Assembly: GCF_900114605.1 (NCBI RefSeq)
Contig: NZ_FOTP01000005.1
Coordinates: forward strand, 62,001 to 126,000
Direction of reading: 5' to 3'
Length of the DNA: 64,000 nucleotides
Origin: Bradyrhizobium sp. NFR13
Lineage (GTDB): Bacteria > Pseudomonadota > Alphaproteobacteria > Rhizobiales > Xanthobacteraceae
Positions 44,339-53,730 of the stretch are shown in pieces. The position numbers and the translations under genes were made by a program. The notes beneath the pieces were generated by a model. It saw only the letters and a list, made by a program, of their open reading frames with translations, had not been told where the DNA came from and did not search any database. How positions within the stretch are numbered: position 1 is the stretch's first letter; the number at the start of each line of letters is the position of its first letter.

Positions 44339-45412
44339 TCAATGCGAGAACGGGTAGAGTTTCCAGTAGGTCTTGATCTGCCGCCAGCGATGCGCGAGCC
44401 CGTCCGGTTCGAACACCAGAAACGCGATGATGATGACGCCGATGGCGATCTCGCGCAGAAAGGTCAGGTTGTTGTTGAGCGCCAGCGCCTTGTCGATGAC
44501 GCCGCCCTTGAGCTCCATGCTGATCCATTCCATCGCTTCCGGCACCAGCACCACGAAGGCTGTGCCCATCAGCGTTCCCATGATGGAGCCGGTCCCGCCG
44601 ATGATGACCATGGCCAGGAACAGGATCGAGCGTTCGATGCCGAAACCCTCGTTGGAGACCACGAGCTGGTTATGCGCGTAGAGCGCGCCGGCGATACCGG
44701 CGAAGAACGCCGCGAGGCCGAAGGACAGCGTGCGATATTTGGTGAGATTGATGCCCATGATTTCGGCCGAGAGATAGTGATCACGCACAGCCACCAGCGC
44801 GCGGCCGTCGCGCGAGCGCATCAAGTTGGTAACCAGCAGATAGCTCGCCACCACATAGGCCAGCACCACATAGAAATACTGTCGGTCGCCGCGCAGCGTA
44901 TAGTCGAAGATCGAGAACTGCTTGGCCGTCGCCGGCACCGAGCCCCCGCTGAACCAGTCAGCGCGGGAGAAGAAGTCGAGCAAAATGTATTGCGCGGCCA
45001 GCGTGGCGATGACGAGGTACAACCCTTTCAACCGTGCCGCCGGCAGGCCGAAAACGAGTCCCACGATGGCCGTTACCACGCCGGCGATGGGAATGGAGAA
45101 AAACACCGGGATTGGATAGTTGTTGGAGATATAGGCCGAGGTGAAAGCGCCGAACAGGAAGAACGCTGCGTGGCCGATGGAAATCTGGCCGGTAAAGCCG
45201 ACCAGGATGTTGAGCCCCAGCGCCGCGATGCCGTAGATGCCGATCATGATCAGCTGGCTCAGCCAGTATTCGCTGAGCAGTTGCGGCGCGAAGCAGGCGA
45301 GGACGATACCGAGGATCGCAAAGTTGCGGCTGGTCGTGGTCGGGAAGATGGTGGTGTCGACCGCATAGCTGGTGCGGAAGTCGCCGGCCGGGATGAGGGA
45401 GGGACTGGCCAT
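44339..45412 (-). CDS. livM: HAAT ABC transporter permease LivM type, cassette 1
   Basis: A 357-residue inner-membrane permease with about eight to ten segments. GLNILVGFTGQISIGHAAFFLFGAF is the LivM hallmark in two pieces, and the cytoplasmic EAA-like loop lies around LVAVRDHYLSAEIMGINLTKYR. It has a soluble N-terminal stretch of about 30 residues before the first segment. The start ATG 45412 is three bases after the livH stop. It forms the translocation pore with LivH; the ATPases are at 42080 and 48248. Confidence 0.93.
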   Translation of the reverse strand: MASPSLIPAGDFRTSYAVDTTIFPTTTSRNFAILGIVLACFAPQLLSEYWLSQLIMIGIYGIAALGLNILVGFTGQISIGHAAFFLFGAFTSAYISNNYPIPVFFSIPIAGVVTAIVGLVFGLPAARLKGLYLVIATLAAQYILLDFFSRADWFSGGSVPATAKQFSIFDYTLRGDRQYFYVVLAYVVASYLLVTNLMRSRDGRALVAVRDHYLSAEIMGINLTKYRTLSFGLAAFFAGIAGALYAHNQLVVSNEGFGIERSILFLAMVIIGGTGSIMGTLMGTAFVVLVPEAMEWISMELKGGVIDKALALNNNLTFLREIAIGVIIIAFLVFEPDGLAHRWRQIKTYWKLYPFSH

Positions 45413-45415
45413 GTG

Positions 45416-46309
45416 TTACACCCGCTCGATGTCTTTGGTGCCGAACAGGCCGTAAGGCTTGATCATGAGGATGATGATGAGCACGTAGAACGGGGCGACT
45501 TCATAGAGATTGCCCCAGTGCAGATATTCGCTATCGATGAACTGCGCGAAGTTCTCGAGGAGCCCGATGATGATGCCGCCGACCACCGCACCGCCGATGG
45601 AGTCGAGGCCGCCGAGGATGACCGCCGGAAACACCTTGATGCCGTAGATCGACAGGCCCGATGACACGCCGTTGACGACGGCGACCACCACGCCGGCGAC
45701 AGCGGAGACCATCGCCGAGATCGCCCAGGCCATGGCGAAGACCGTCTTGACGGAGATGCCCAACGATTGCGCCACCTGCTGGTTGAACGCGGTGGCGCGC
45801 ATCGCCAGACCCCACTTCGATACTTTGAAGAACCACGCCATGCCGATCATCATCGCGACCGATACTACGAGGCTCATCACATAGACGGTCTGGATCTGTA
45901 GGCTACCGATCGTCACCGACTGGCTGGTGAAGACGCGCGGGAACGGTTGCGGGTTGACGCCATAGATCCACTTCAGCGCCGCCTGGAACACGGCGGACAG
46001 CGCAATGGTCACCATGATCACCGAGATGATCGGCTCGCCGATCAGCGGCCGCAGGATCACGACCTGCACGAGGATGCCGAAAGCGAACATGAAGACCAGG
46101 GTCATCGGCATGCCCAGCCAGAACGGCACCTGGTATTTGGTCAGCAGCGTCCAGCACACCCAGGCGCCGATCAGCAGCAATTCGCCCTGCGCGAAGTTGA
46201 CGACCTGTGTCGCCTTGTAGATCAGCACGAACGACATCGCGACCACGCCATAGAGCGTGCCGACTACGAGGCCGTTGACGAGAAGCTGAAGGAGGAACTG
46301 CGTGTTCAT
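45416..46309 (-). CDS. livH: HAAT ABC transporter permease LivH type, cassette 1
   Basis: A 297-residue permease with eight segments. NGLVVGTLYGVVAMSFVLIY, NFAQGELLLIGAW and the cytoplasmic loop MRATAFNQQVAQSLGI match LivH. The C-terminal GGLDSIGGAVVGGIIIGLLE is the family repeat. ATG 46309 (MNTQFLLQLL) has AAGGAGGA several bases upstream on the coding strand, which settles the start over longer in-frame options. It follows the synthetase gene by ten bases, so both belong to one operon. Confidence 0.94.
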   Translation of the reverse strand: MNTQFLLQLLVNGLVVGTLYGVVAMSFVLIYKATQVVNFAQGELLLIGAWVCWTLLTKYQVPFWLGMPMTLVFMFAFGILVQVVILRPLIGEPIISVIMVTIALSAVFQAALKWIYGVNPQPFPRVFTSQSVTIGSLQIQTVYVMSLVVSVAMMIGMAWFFKVSKWGLAMRATAFNQQVAQSLGISVKTVFAMAWAISAMVSAVAGVVVAVVNGVSSGLSIYGIKVFPAVILGGLDSIGGAVVGGIIIGLLENFAQFIDSEYLHWGNLYEVAPFYVLIIILMIKPYGLFGTKDIERV

Positions 46310-46319
46310 GCTGTCGGTC

Positions 46320-48251
46320 TCATTCGGCGGCCTGTGCGTGTGCTGCATCCCGCGCCATATCCACAACGACCAATCGCGTGCGGATGCGCTGGGAGGTACC
46401 GTCCTGGAAGCGGATGGTGGTGTCGACGGGGATATCCCGCGCGCCGCCATAGATGCCGTCGATGATATCGGCGTATTTCTCGTTGATGACGCTGCGGCGG
46501 ACTTTGCGGGTGCGGGTCAACTCGCCGTCGTCGGCGTCGAGCTCCTTGTAGAGCAGCAGGAACTTGGCGATACGCTGCGCGGGCGGCAGCGTGGCATTCA
46601 CCGTCTCGACTTCCTTGCGGATCATCTCGTAGACCTCCGGGCGCGAGGAGAGGTCGGTATAGGTCGTGAACGAGATGCGGTTCTTCTCGGCCCATTTCGA
46701 GATGATCGAGAAGCGGATGCAGATCATCGCCGCAAGCGCGTCGCGGTTGTCACCAAGCACCACGGTCTCGGCGATATAGGGGGAGAACTTCAGCTTGTTC
46801 TCGATATATTGCGGCGAGAAGCGTTCGCCGCGGGCAGTCTGCGCGAGATCCTTGATGCGGTCGATGACCACGAGCTGTTTAGCGTCGTTGAAATAGCCGG
46901 CGTCGCCGGAATGCATCCAGCCGTCGCGCAGGTCGGCAGCGGAGGCTTCCGGTGCCTTGTAGTAACCGAGGAACATGTTGGGGTGCCTCACCACGATTTC
47001 GCCGACGCCCTGCACATCGGGATCGCGGACTTCGATTTCGATGCCACTACCCATGGCGATGCCGGTGGTGTCGGGATCGACGGCGTCCGGCGGATGCAGC
47101 GTGAAGGCGCCGAGTGTTTCGGTCTGGCCATAGAGCGTGCGCAGGGGCACGCCCATGGCGCGGAAGAACTTGAAAGTGTCGGGGCCGAGCGCCGCGCCGC
47201 CGGTGGCGGCCGAGCGCAGCCGCGTGAATCCGAGTCGATCGCGCAGGGCACGGAACAACAGCGTATTGGCCACGGCCGAGCGTTTGCCTTGCGCGAGTGC
47301 GGACAGGCCGGACTTCATGCCGAGCTCATATAGGCTCTGCTTGAGGGGAGAGGAATCCATCACCCGCGCGCGCACGTCAGCTGCGATCCCCTCCCAGACG
47401 CGCGGCGCGAACAGCACGAAGGTAGGCGCGATCTCGCGAAAATCGTTCATCATGGTGTCGGCCTGCTCGACGAAGTTGACCTTCATCCGGCTCAAGAGGC
47501 CTTTGCCGAGCGCATAGACCTGTTCCATGATCCAGGGCAGCGGCAGGACCGAAACATATTCGTCATCCGGTCCCTTCGGATCGAACGACAGATACACCGC
47601 GCAATGGCCGAGCACGCGGCCCGCAGCGAGCATCGCCAGCTTCGGGTTGGATGTGGTGCCTGACGTGGTGCAGAGGATCGCGACATCCTCGCCCCGCGTC
47701 GCATCGACCAGTTGATCGTAAAGCCCGGGTTCGTATGTGGCGCGGTTGCGGCCCATCTGCGCAAGCTTGTCGGCTTCCAGCAGCCGTGGGTCGTCGTATT
47801 TCCGCATGCCGCGCGGGTCGCTGTAGACGATATGCTTCAGCGCGGGCACTCGGTCGGCGAGGGTGAGGAGCTTGTCGACCTGTTCTTCATCCTCGGCGAA
47901 TACGATCTTCGCTTCGCCGTAGTTCAGGAGATAGGCGGCTTCCTCATCCAGCACGTCGCGATAGAGACCGAGGCTCATGCCTCCGATGGCATGCGCGGCG
48001 ATCTCGGCAGCGACCCAGTCCGGCCGGTTGTCGCCGATAATGCCGATGACGTCGCCACGGGCGATACCGAGCTCGACCATGCCGAGTGTGAAATCCTTCA
48101 CCCGGGCGTGGTAGTCGTTCCAGGTGAATTCACGCCACAGGCCGAAATCCTTCTCGCGCAGCGCGATCTCGCCGCCATGCTCCCTGGCATTGAGGCGCAG
48201 CAGCTTCGGATAGGTATCGGCCTGTTTGACGCGTCCGGCGTAGTCCATCAT
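46320..48251 (-). CDS. Long-chain acyl-CoA synthetase-like AMP-dependent ligase
   Basis: A 643-residue adenylate-forming enzyme of the FadD/ACSL group. ATP loop LCTTSGTTSNPKLAML, adenylate motif LYGQTETLGAFTLHP, and the hinge DRIKDLAQTARGERFSPQYI with the following ENKLKFSP are intact. It converts a carboxylic acid to its CoA thioester. ATG 48251 overlaps the TGA of livG (ATGA), which fixes start and coupling. Placement inside a transport operon suggests that it activates the imported substrate. Relatives in other alphaproteobacteria occur in the same gene order. The exact acid is unknown. Confidence 0.9.
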   Translation of the reverse strand: MMDYAGRVKQADTYPKLLRLNAREHGGEIALREKDFGLWREFTWNDYHARVKDFTLGMVELGIARGDVIGIIGDNRPDWVAAEIAAHAIGGMSLGLYRDVLDEEAAYLLNYGEAKIVFAEDEEQVDKLLTLADRVPALKHIVYSDPRGMRKYDDPRLLEADKLAQMGRNRATYEPGLYDQLVDATRGEDVAILCTTSGTTSNPKLAMLAAGRVLGHCAVYLSFDPKGPDDEYVSVLPLPWIMEQVYALGKGLLSRMKVNFVEQADTMMNDFREIAPTFVLFAPRVWEGIAADVRARVMDSSPLKQSLYELGMKSGLSALAQGKRSAVANTLLFRALRDRLGFTRLRSAATGGAALGPDTFKFFRAMGVPLRTLYGQTETLGAFTLHPPDAVDPDTTGIAMGSGIEIEVRDPDVQGVGEIVVRHPNMFLGYYKAPEASAADLRDGWMHSGDAGYFNDAKQLVVIDRIKDLAQTARGERFSPQYIENKLKFSPYIAETVVLGDNRDALAAMICIRFSIISKWAEKNRISFTTYTDLSSRPEVYEMIRKEVETVNATLPPAQRIAKFLLLYKELDADDGELTRTRKVRRSVINEKYADIIDGIYGGARDIPVDTTIRFQDGTSQRIRTRLVVVDMARDAAHAQAAE

Positions 48252-49069
48252 GCGGCAGTCTCCGCAGCGATAGGCGTATCGTCGGGATCGACGAGGGCTT
48301 CGTCTTCTTCTCCGAGATAGGCGCGCTTGACGTGCGGATCGGCGAGCACGGCAGCCGGATCGCCCTCGGCGATCTTGCGGCCGAAATCCAGCACCATCAC
48401 GCGATGGGAGATGTCCATTACGACGCCCATGTCGTGCTCGATCATCATCACCGTCATCCCGTATTCTTCGTTGAGATCGACGATGTAACGCGCCATGTCC
48501 TCCTTCTCCTCGAAGTTCATGCCGGCCATCGGCTCGTCGAGGAGGATAAGGTTCGGCTCCAGCGCCATCGCGCGCGCGAGTTCGACGCGCTTGCGCAACC
48601 CGTAGGGAAGGGTGCCGGCGGTGGCTTTGCGTACGCTCTGCAAATCGAGGAAGTCGATGATCTCCTCGACCTTGCGGCGGTGCTCGAGCTCTTCCTTGCG
48701 CGCGCCGGTCAGCCAGCACAGCGAGCCGGTGAGGAAGTTGTTCTTCAGGAGGTGATGGCGGCCGACCATGATATTGTCGAGCACGCTCATATGGTGGAAC
48801 AGCGCGAGGTTCTGAAAGGTGCGGCCGATGCCGAGGCCCGGACGGGCATTCGGGTTGAGGCCGGTGATGTCCTTGCCGTGATAAAACAGCTGGCCTTCGG
48901 TGGGGCGATAGCGGCCCGAGATGCAGTTGACGATGGAGGTCTTGCCGGCGCCGTTCGGCCCGATGATCGAAAACAGCTCGCCGTCATTGACGGCAAAACT
49001 CACATCGGTGAGCGCGCGAACGCCACCAAAGCGCAGCGACACCGCGCGTACGTCCAAAGCAACCGTCAC
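48248..49069 (-). CDS. livG: HAAT ABC transporter ATP-binding protein LivG type, cassette 1
   Basis: A 273-residue LivG-type ATPase. Walker A GPNGAGKTS, the long LivG insert GIGRTFQNLALFHHMSVLDN, signature TLPYGLRKRVELARAM and Walker B LILLDEPMAGMN are present. The start is GTG 49069, six bases after a perfect GGAGG; a longer in-frame ORF to 49150 lacks any such site. It opens the minus-strand operon livG-ligase-livH-livM-binding protein-livF. The promoter must lie in the 228 bases shared with the divergent Crp/Fnr gene. Confidence 0.93.
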   Translation of the reverse strand: MTVALDVRAVSLRFGGVRALTDVSFAVNDGELFSIIGPNGAGKTSIVNCISGRYRPTEGQLFYHGKDITGLNPNARPGLGIGRTFQNLALFHHMSVLDNIMVGRHHLLKNNFLTGSLCWLTGARKEELEHRRKVEEIIDFLDLQSVRKATAGTLPYGLRKRVELARAMALEPNLILLDEPMAGMNFEEKEDMARYIVDLNEEYGMTVMMIEHDMGVVMDISHRVMVLDFGRKIAEGDPAAVLADPHVKRAYLGEEDEALVDPDDTPIAAETAA

Positions 49070-49297
49070 TCGCGTCCTCCCAGATACGGCGCTTAACGCG
49101 CTCTTTATCCATGTCCCTCGAACGGTTCCGAGCCTACATCGCCCGGTCACGCTAAGCCATTCTACTAATGACCTTTCGTGATGGTCTTCCCTACGTCAAA
49201 TCGGTATCCTGAAATGTCTCGCGGCGGACAATCTGCCTGCCAATTTGTCGCGCGGGCGTTCTTTTGCGTCGCAACATTCGAAGTGAAGCCAGACCCT

Positions 49298-49972
49298 ATG
49301 ATTGCTGCAGATCATCTCAAGCGTATCGCGGCCTGGGCGCGGGACCTGAACGAGAAGGAGATCGAGGTCGCGCGCGCGGGCATCGTCGAGAAGTCGTTCA
49401 AGGCAAATGAATTCGTCTGCATGCGCGGTGACCAGTTCGAATACTGGACCGGCGTGGTGAGTGGTTTGGCGAAGATCGGCACCATCTCACGCAGTGGCAA
49501 GGAGGTCAGCATCACTGGTCTCACGGCCGGCGCGTGGTTCGGCGAGGGCAGCGTGCTGAAGAACGAACCGCGGCGTTACGACATTGTCCCGCTACGCGAC
49601 TCCAAGCTCGCCTTCATGGAGCGCCCGGCATTCATGTGGCTGTTCGAGAACAGTGTCGGTTTCAACCGCTTCCTGGTCTCGCTGTTGAACGAACGGCTCG
49701 GTCAGTTCATCGCACTGACTGAATATGGCCGCAGGCTCGATGCCACCGGGCGTCTCGCGCGCTGCATTGCCTCGCTCTTCAACCCGATCCTCTATCGCGA
49801 CGCGACCCGCCATCTGGAGATCACCCAGGAGGAGCTCGGCGCCATCACCGGCATTTCGAGGCAGAAGGCCAACCAGTGTCTGCAGACTCTGGAGAAGGAG
49901 GGCCTGCTCCGCCTGGAATATGGCGGCGTCACAGTGGTCGATCTCGAAAAGCTGGGCAGCTACGGCGATTAG
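49298..49972 (+). CDS. Crp/Fnr family transcriptional regulator
   Basis: A 224-residue regulator with an N-terminal cyclic-nucleotide-binding-type beta roll (about 10-130; VVSGLAKIGTISRSGKEVSITGL in two pieces, AGAWFGEGSVL) and a C-terminal winged helix (HLEITQEELGAITGISRQKANQCLQTL). No Fnr cysteine cluster is visible, so oxygen sensing through an Fe-S centre is unlikely. ATG 49298 (MIAADHLKRI) is used; in-frame ATGs farther upstream, at 49178 and beyond, are less likely. It sits between two transport operons, divergent from the first, and may control either. No recognised palindromic site was found. Confidence 0.85.
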   Translation: MIAADHLKRIAAWARDLNEKEIEVARAGIVEKSFKANEFVCMRGDQFEYWTGVVSGLAKIGTISRSGKEVSITGLTAGAWFGEGSVLKNEPRRYDIVPLRDSKLAFMERPAFMWLFENSVGFNRFLVSLLNERLGQFIALTEYGRRLDATGRLARCIASLFNPILYRDATRHLEITQEELGAITGISRQKANQCLQTLEKEGLLRLEYGGVTVVDLEKLGSYGD

Positions 49973-49979
49973 GTGATGC

Positions 49980-50675
49980 TCAGACTTCCAGCCATTCCCT
50001 GCGCACGGCGTCATTGGCCTTGAGTTCGGCGGGCGTGCCTTCGAATACGATACGGCCGTGGCCCATCACATAGACCCGGTGCGAGATGCGCAGTGCGATC
50101 GACAGCTTCTGCTCGACCAGCAGGATCGCGACGCCGCGGCGCGCGATCTCGGCGATGAGATCGCCGACCTGCTGGACGATGATCGGCGCGAGGCCTTCGG
50201 TCGGCTCGTCGATCATCACCAGTTCAGGATCGCCCATGAGCGTGCGGCAGATCGTCAACATCTGCTTCTCGCCGCCGGAGAGCACGCCCGCTGCGGTATC
50301 GGCGCGCGCGGCGAGGTTCGGAAACATGCCCAGCATGTCATCGAGCTTCCACTTGCCGGGATGACGCGGATCCTTGATGCCCAGCATCAGGTTCTGCCGC
50401 ACCGTGAGGCCCGGAAAGATGTCGCGATGCTCCGGCACATAGCCGAGGCCGAGATGCGCGATCTTGAAGCTCGGCAGGCCGGCGATATTGGTGCCCTTGA
50501 AGGTGATCGTGCCGTGCGGCGGCACTTCACCCATAATGGCCTTCACGGTGGTCGAACGCCCGACGCCGTTGCGGCCGAGCAGGCTGACCACTTCGCCGCC
50601 ATCGATATGCAGGTCGACGCCCTGCAGGATGTGGCTCTTGCCGTAATAGGCGTGCAGGTCCTGAACTTGCAGCAT
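49980..50675 (-). CDS. livF: HAAT ABC transporter ATP-binding protein LivF type, cassette 2
   Basis: A 231-residue LivF ATPase of standard length. Walker A GRNGVGRST (variant: Val and Arg replace Ala and Lys, so the usual lysine is Arg), signature LSGGEKQMLTICRTL, Walker B LVMIDEPTEGLAP. The Arg in place of the Walker A lysine is notable since that lysine contacts the ATP phosphates. Its ATG overlaps the TGA of the preceding livG by one base (TGATG). Convergent with the Crp/Fnr gene seven bases away. Last gene of cassette 2. Confidence 0.92.
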   Translation of the reverse strand: MLQVQDLHAYYGKSHILQGVDLHIDGGEVVSLLGRNGVGRSTTVKAIMGEVPPHGTITFKGTNIAGLPSFKIAHLGLGYVPEHRDIFPGLTVRQNLMLGIKDPRHPGKWKLDDMLGMFPNLAARADTAAGVLSGGEKQMLTICRTLMGDPELVMIDEPTEGLAPIIVQQVGDLIAEIARRGVAILLVEQKLSIALRISHRVYVMGHGRIVFEGTPAELKANDAVRREWLEV

Positions 50676-51424
50676 CAGGCAGCCTCCTCGCCGAGATAGG
50701 CTTCCTTGACCTTCGGATTGCCGCGGATTTCCTCAGGCGTGCCCGAGGCGATGATCTGGCCGTAAACGAGAACCGAGATGCGGTCGGCGAGGCCGAATAC
50801 CACGCTCATATCGTGCTCGACGATCAAAAGCGTGCGTCCTTCAGTGAGACGTCGGATCAGCGCCACGGCGCGTTCGGTTTCGGCATGGCTCATGCCGGCG
50901 GTGGGCTCATCCAGCAGGATGACGTCGGCGCCCCCCGCAATGGTGATGCCGATTTCAAGCGCGCGCTGTTCGGCATAGGTCAACAGACCCGCGGGGACGT
51001 CCCGGCGCGACACGAGATTGATATCCTGCAGAATCTGCGCAGTGCGGTCGCGCACCTCGGGCAGGTTGTCGACATTCTTCCAGAATGCGTAACGATGGCC
51101 GGTGGCCCACAGCACGGCGCAGCGCAGATTCTCCCAGACGCTCATCTTGGCGAAGACGTTGGTGACCTGAAAGCTGCGTGACAGCCCGCGGCGATTGATC
51201 TGGAACGGCGGCAGGCCGGAGATCACCTGATCTCGCAGCAGGATGCTGCCGACTGATGGTTTCATATAGCCTGATATCAGATTGAACAGTGTCGACTTGC
51301 CGGCGCCGTTGGGGCCGATCAGCGCGTGGCGTTCGCCTTGCGCGACCGTCAGATTGACGTTGCGTATCACGGAGGTGATGCCGAAGGTCTTTTCGACGCC
51401 GCGCAGTTCAATGGCGGTGCTCAT
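50675..51424 (-). CDS. livG: HAAT ABC transporter ATP-binding protein LivG type, cassette 2
   Basis: A 249-residue LivG ATPase. Walker A GPNGAGKST, LSRSFQVTNVFAKMSVWEN insert, signature LLTYAEQRALEIGITIAGG in the LivG style and Walker B VILLDEPTAGMS. ATG 51424 overlaps the livM stop (ATGA), so a far longer upstream in-frame extension inside livM is not coding. C-terminal KVKEAYLGEEAA is the usual LivG tail. Pairs with the livF that follows; both serve the permeases at 51421 and 52731. Confidence 0.94.
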   Translation of the reverse strand: MSTAIELRGVEKTFGITSVIRNVNLTVAQGERHALIGPNGAGKSTLFNLISGYMKPSVGSILLRDQVISGLPPFQINRRGLSRSFQVTNVFAKMSVWENLRCAVLWATGHRYAFWKNVDNLPEVRDRTAQILQDINLVSRRDVPAGLLTYAEQRALEIGITIAGGADVILLDEPTAGMSHAETERAVALIRRLTEGRTLLIVEHDMSVVFGLADRISVLVYGQIIASGTPEEIRGNPKVKEAYLGEEAA

Positions 51425-52734
51425 GCGGCCACTCCCTTCTCGCGCGCAGTGGTGAGGGCGTCGTCCCAGCTTGCCGCGACGCGTGCCCATGTCCTGCGCG
51501 CGATCATGAAGCCGCCGATCAGAAGCACAGCCGCAACGACCCAGATCGCAGGGTTCGCTGCATCGAACGGGATCCCGAACGCCTTGATGTGTGAGTCCTC
51601 GCCGGGATTGACGGTGAAGTGCACGATGGTCTCGATCCCCAGCATCAGGCCGGTGATCATTGCCAGCGTCGGTATGAAGGCAACGAGATAGCTTGGCAGC
51701 ACCTGACCGAGCGTGCCGGCCTTCAGCAGCGGACGATGCATCATCAACAGGCCGGTGATGCCGCCGGGCGCGAACATCACCACGGCGATGAAAATCAGGC
51801 CGAAATAGAGCTGCCAGACCTGCGTGAGATCGGAGAGGCCGAGCGACAGCAGCGTGACGAAGATCGCGCCGACGATCGGACCGATGAAGAAGCCGACGCC
51901 GCCGATATAGGTGGCGAACAGCACGGTGCCCGATTGCACGGCGCCGAGATAGGCCGAATTGGCGATCTCGAAATTGATCGCGGCTAGCGCGCCCGCTATG
52001 CCGGCGAACAGGCCGGAGAAGCAGAAGGCGATATAGCGGATGATATGCGGGTCGTAGCCGACGAATTGCACGCGTTCGGGATTGTCGCGCACGGCGTTGC
52101 ACATGCGGCCCAGCGGCGTGCGGGTGAGGGCATACATCGCGATGACGGCGATCAGCGTCCAGGCCGCGACCAGATAATAGATCTGGATCTGCGGGCCGAA
52201 GCTCCAGTCGAACAGACGCAGGACTTTGGTGCGATTGGCGGAGACGCCGGCTTCACCGCCGAAGAAGGTGCGCAGGATCAGTGCCGAGGATGCGACGAGT
52301 TCTGCGACACCAAGCGAGATCATCGCAAAGGCCGTACCGGAGCGCCGCGTCGACACCCAGCCGAGCAGCATGGCGAAGACGAGGCCAGCCGCGCCGCCGA
52401 CCAGCGGCACGAGCGGCAGCGGGATCGCGAACTTGTTCCTGGCGATGATGTTGATGGCGTGGATCGCGAGGAAGCCGCCGAGGCCGTAATAGACCGCGTG
52501 GCCGAACGACAGCATGCCGGTCTGGCCGAGCAGGATATTGTAGGACAGCGAGAAGATGATCGAAATGCCGATCAGGCTGAAGGTGGTCAGCGATCCGCCC
52601 GACGAGAACAGTTTCGGCAGCACCAGCAGCGCCAGTGCGGCGGCGATCCAGATGCCGTAGAACTTCAGCCGGTCGGAGGCGGCGGGGCGGGGCGGCGCGA
52701 TGGTTGCTGGAATTTTGGCGGTGGCGTCGCTCAT
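51421..52734 (-). CDS. livM: HAAT ABC transporter permease LivM type, cassette 2
   Basis: A 437-residue LivM permease, longer than the copy in cassette 1 because of an extra C-terminal membrane segment and tail (VLPSYLVAFIPTLAMITGLM onward, with WVVAAVLLIGGFMIARRTWA near the end). LivM hallmark: SLSYNILLGQTGMLSFGHAV and YALTRTPLGRMCNAVRDNPERVQ in pieces. It starts at ATG 52734, overlapping the livH stop by four bases. Inner membrane. Gene order livH-livM-livG-livF is standard. Confidence 0.94.
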   Translation of the reverse strand: MSDATAKIPATIAPPRPAASDRLKFYGIWIAAALALLVLPKLFSSGGSLTTFSLIGISIIFSLSYNILLGQTGMLSFGHAVYYGLGGFLAIHAINIIARNKFAIPLPLVPLVGGAAGLVFAMLLGWVSTRRSGTAFAMISLGVAELVASSALILRTFFGGEAGVSANRTKVLRLFDWSFGPQIQIYYLVAAWTLIAVIAMYALTRTPLGRMCNAVRDNPERVQFVGYDPHIIRYIAFCFSGLFAGIAGALAAINFEIANSAYLGAVQSGTVLFATYIGGVGFFIGPIVGAIFVTLLSLGLSDLTQVWQLYFGLIFIAVVMFAPGGITGLLMMHRPLLKAGTLGQVLPSYLVAFIPTLAMITGLMLGIETIVHFTVNPGEDSHIKAFGIPFDAANPAIWVVAAVLLIGGFMIARRTWARVAASWDDALTTAREKGVAA

Positions 52735-53678
52735 GTGTCGCGTGTTCCCAGCAGGCCCATCGGGCGGAAGATCAGGATCAGCACCAGCAGCAGATAGGGC
52801 ATGATCGGCGCGATCTGGGCGACGGTGACGTTCCAGATGTCGGACAGCCAGGTGGCGGCGTAGTCAGGGCTGAGCGGGCCGAAGGCGCCGGCCAGCGAGC
52901 CGTTCATCGACACAGCAAAAGTCTGCACGAGGCCGATCAGCAATGATGCGATGAAGGCACCGGGCAGCGAGCCGAGGCCACCAACGACCACGACGACGAA
53001 CAGGATCGGACCCAGCAGACCGGCCATGTTGGATTGCGTGACTAGGGCCGGGCCTGCGATCACGCCAGCGACGGCCGCAAGCGCTGTGCCGACGCCGAAC
53101 ACCAGCATGAAGATGCGACCGACATTGTGCCCGAGATGGCCGACCATATGCGGATGGGTCAGCGCCGCCTGTACGATCAGGCCGATGCGCGTGCGCTTCA
53201 GCACCACCAGCAATCCGATGAAGATCACGATGGAGACGACCAGCATGAAGATCTTGAAGGCCGGGTAGTTGGTGGAGAACAGCGTGAAGGCCGGGAAGTC
53301 GAGCAGCGGCGGTACGCGGAAATCGACCGGGCTCTTGCCCCAGATAATCTGCACGATCTCCTCGATGGCGAAAGCAAGCCCGAAGGTGAACAGCAGCTCG
53401 GCGACGTGGCCGTTTTTGTGGACGTGACGCAGGCCGTAGCGTTCGACGGCGGCGCCGAGCGCGCCGGCGAGCAGCGGCGCAAGGATCAGCGCGGGCCAGA
53501 AGCCGAACCAGCGGCTGATCTGGAAGCCGAAGAAGGCGCCGAGCATGTAGAAACTGGCATGGGCGAAGTTCAGCACGCCGAGCATGCTGAAGATCACCGT
53601 CAGGCCAGAGGCCATCAGGAACAGCAGCATGCCGTAGAGGACGCCGTTGAGCGTGGAAATGACGATCAGTTCAAGCAC
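52731..53678 (-). CDS. livH: HAAT ABC transporter permease LivH type, cassette 2
   Basis: A 315-residue LivH permease. NGVLYGMLLFLMASGLTVIF, LNFAHASFYMLGAFFGFQIS and the cytoplasmic IVQAALTHPHMVGHLGHNVG region mark the family; GGLGSLPGAFIASLLIGLVQ is the C-terminal repeat. ATG 53678 follows the palindromic repeat region that separates it from the binding-protein gene. Co-transcribed with livM, livG and livF by overlapping stops and starts. Confidence 0.94.
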   Translation of the reverse strand: MLELIVISTLNGVLYGMLLFLMASGLTVIFSMLGVLNFAHASFYMLGAFFGFQISRWFGFWPALILAPLLAGALGAAVERYGLRHVHKNGHVAELLFTFGLAFAIEEIVQIIWGKSPVDFRVPPLLDFPAFTLFSTNYPAFKIFMLVVSIVIFIGLLVVLKRTRIGLIVQAALTHPHMVGHLGHNVGRIFMLVFGVGTALAAVAGVIAGPALVTQSNMAGLLGPILFVVVVVGGLGSLPGAFIASLLIGLVQTFAVSMNGSLAGAFGPLSPDYAATWLSDIWNVTVAQIAPIMPYLLLVLILIFRPMGLLGTRDT

Positions 53679-53730
53679 GAAGTATCTGCCTCTCGGGTGA
53701 GGAGTGTGCCGGAGTGCGGCGGCGTCTTAA

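Noticed and set aside
43148-45664. Two long plus-strand frames (about 370 and 450 codons) opposite transporter genes
   Set aside because: Both are antisense to binding-protein, livM and livH genes with signal peptides and family motifs. The translations are Arg/His/Asp-rich low-complexity strings.
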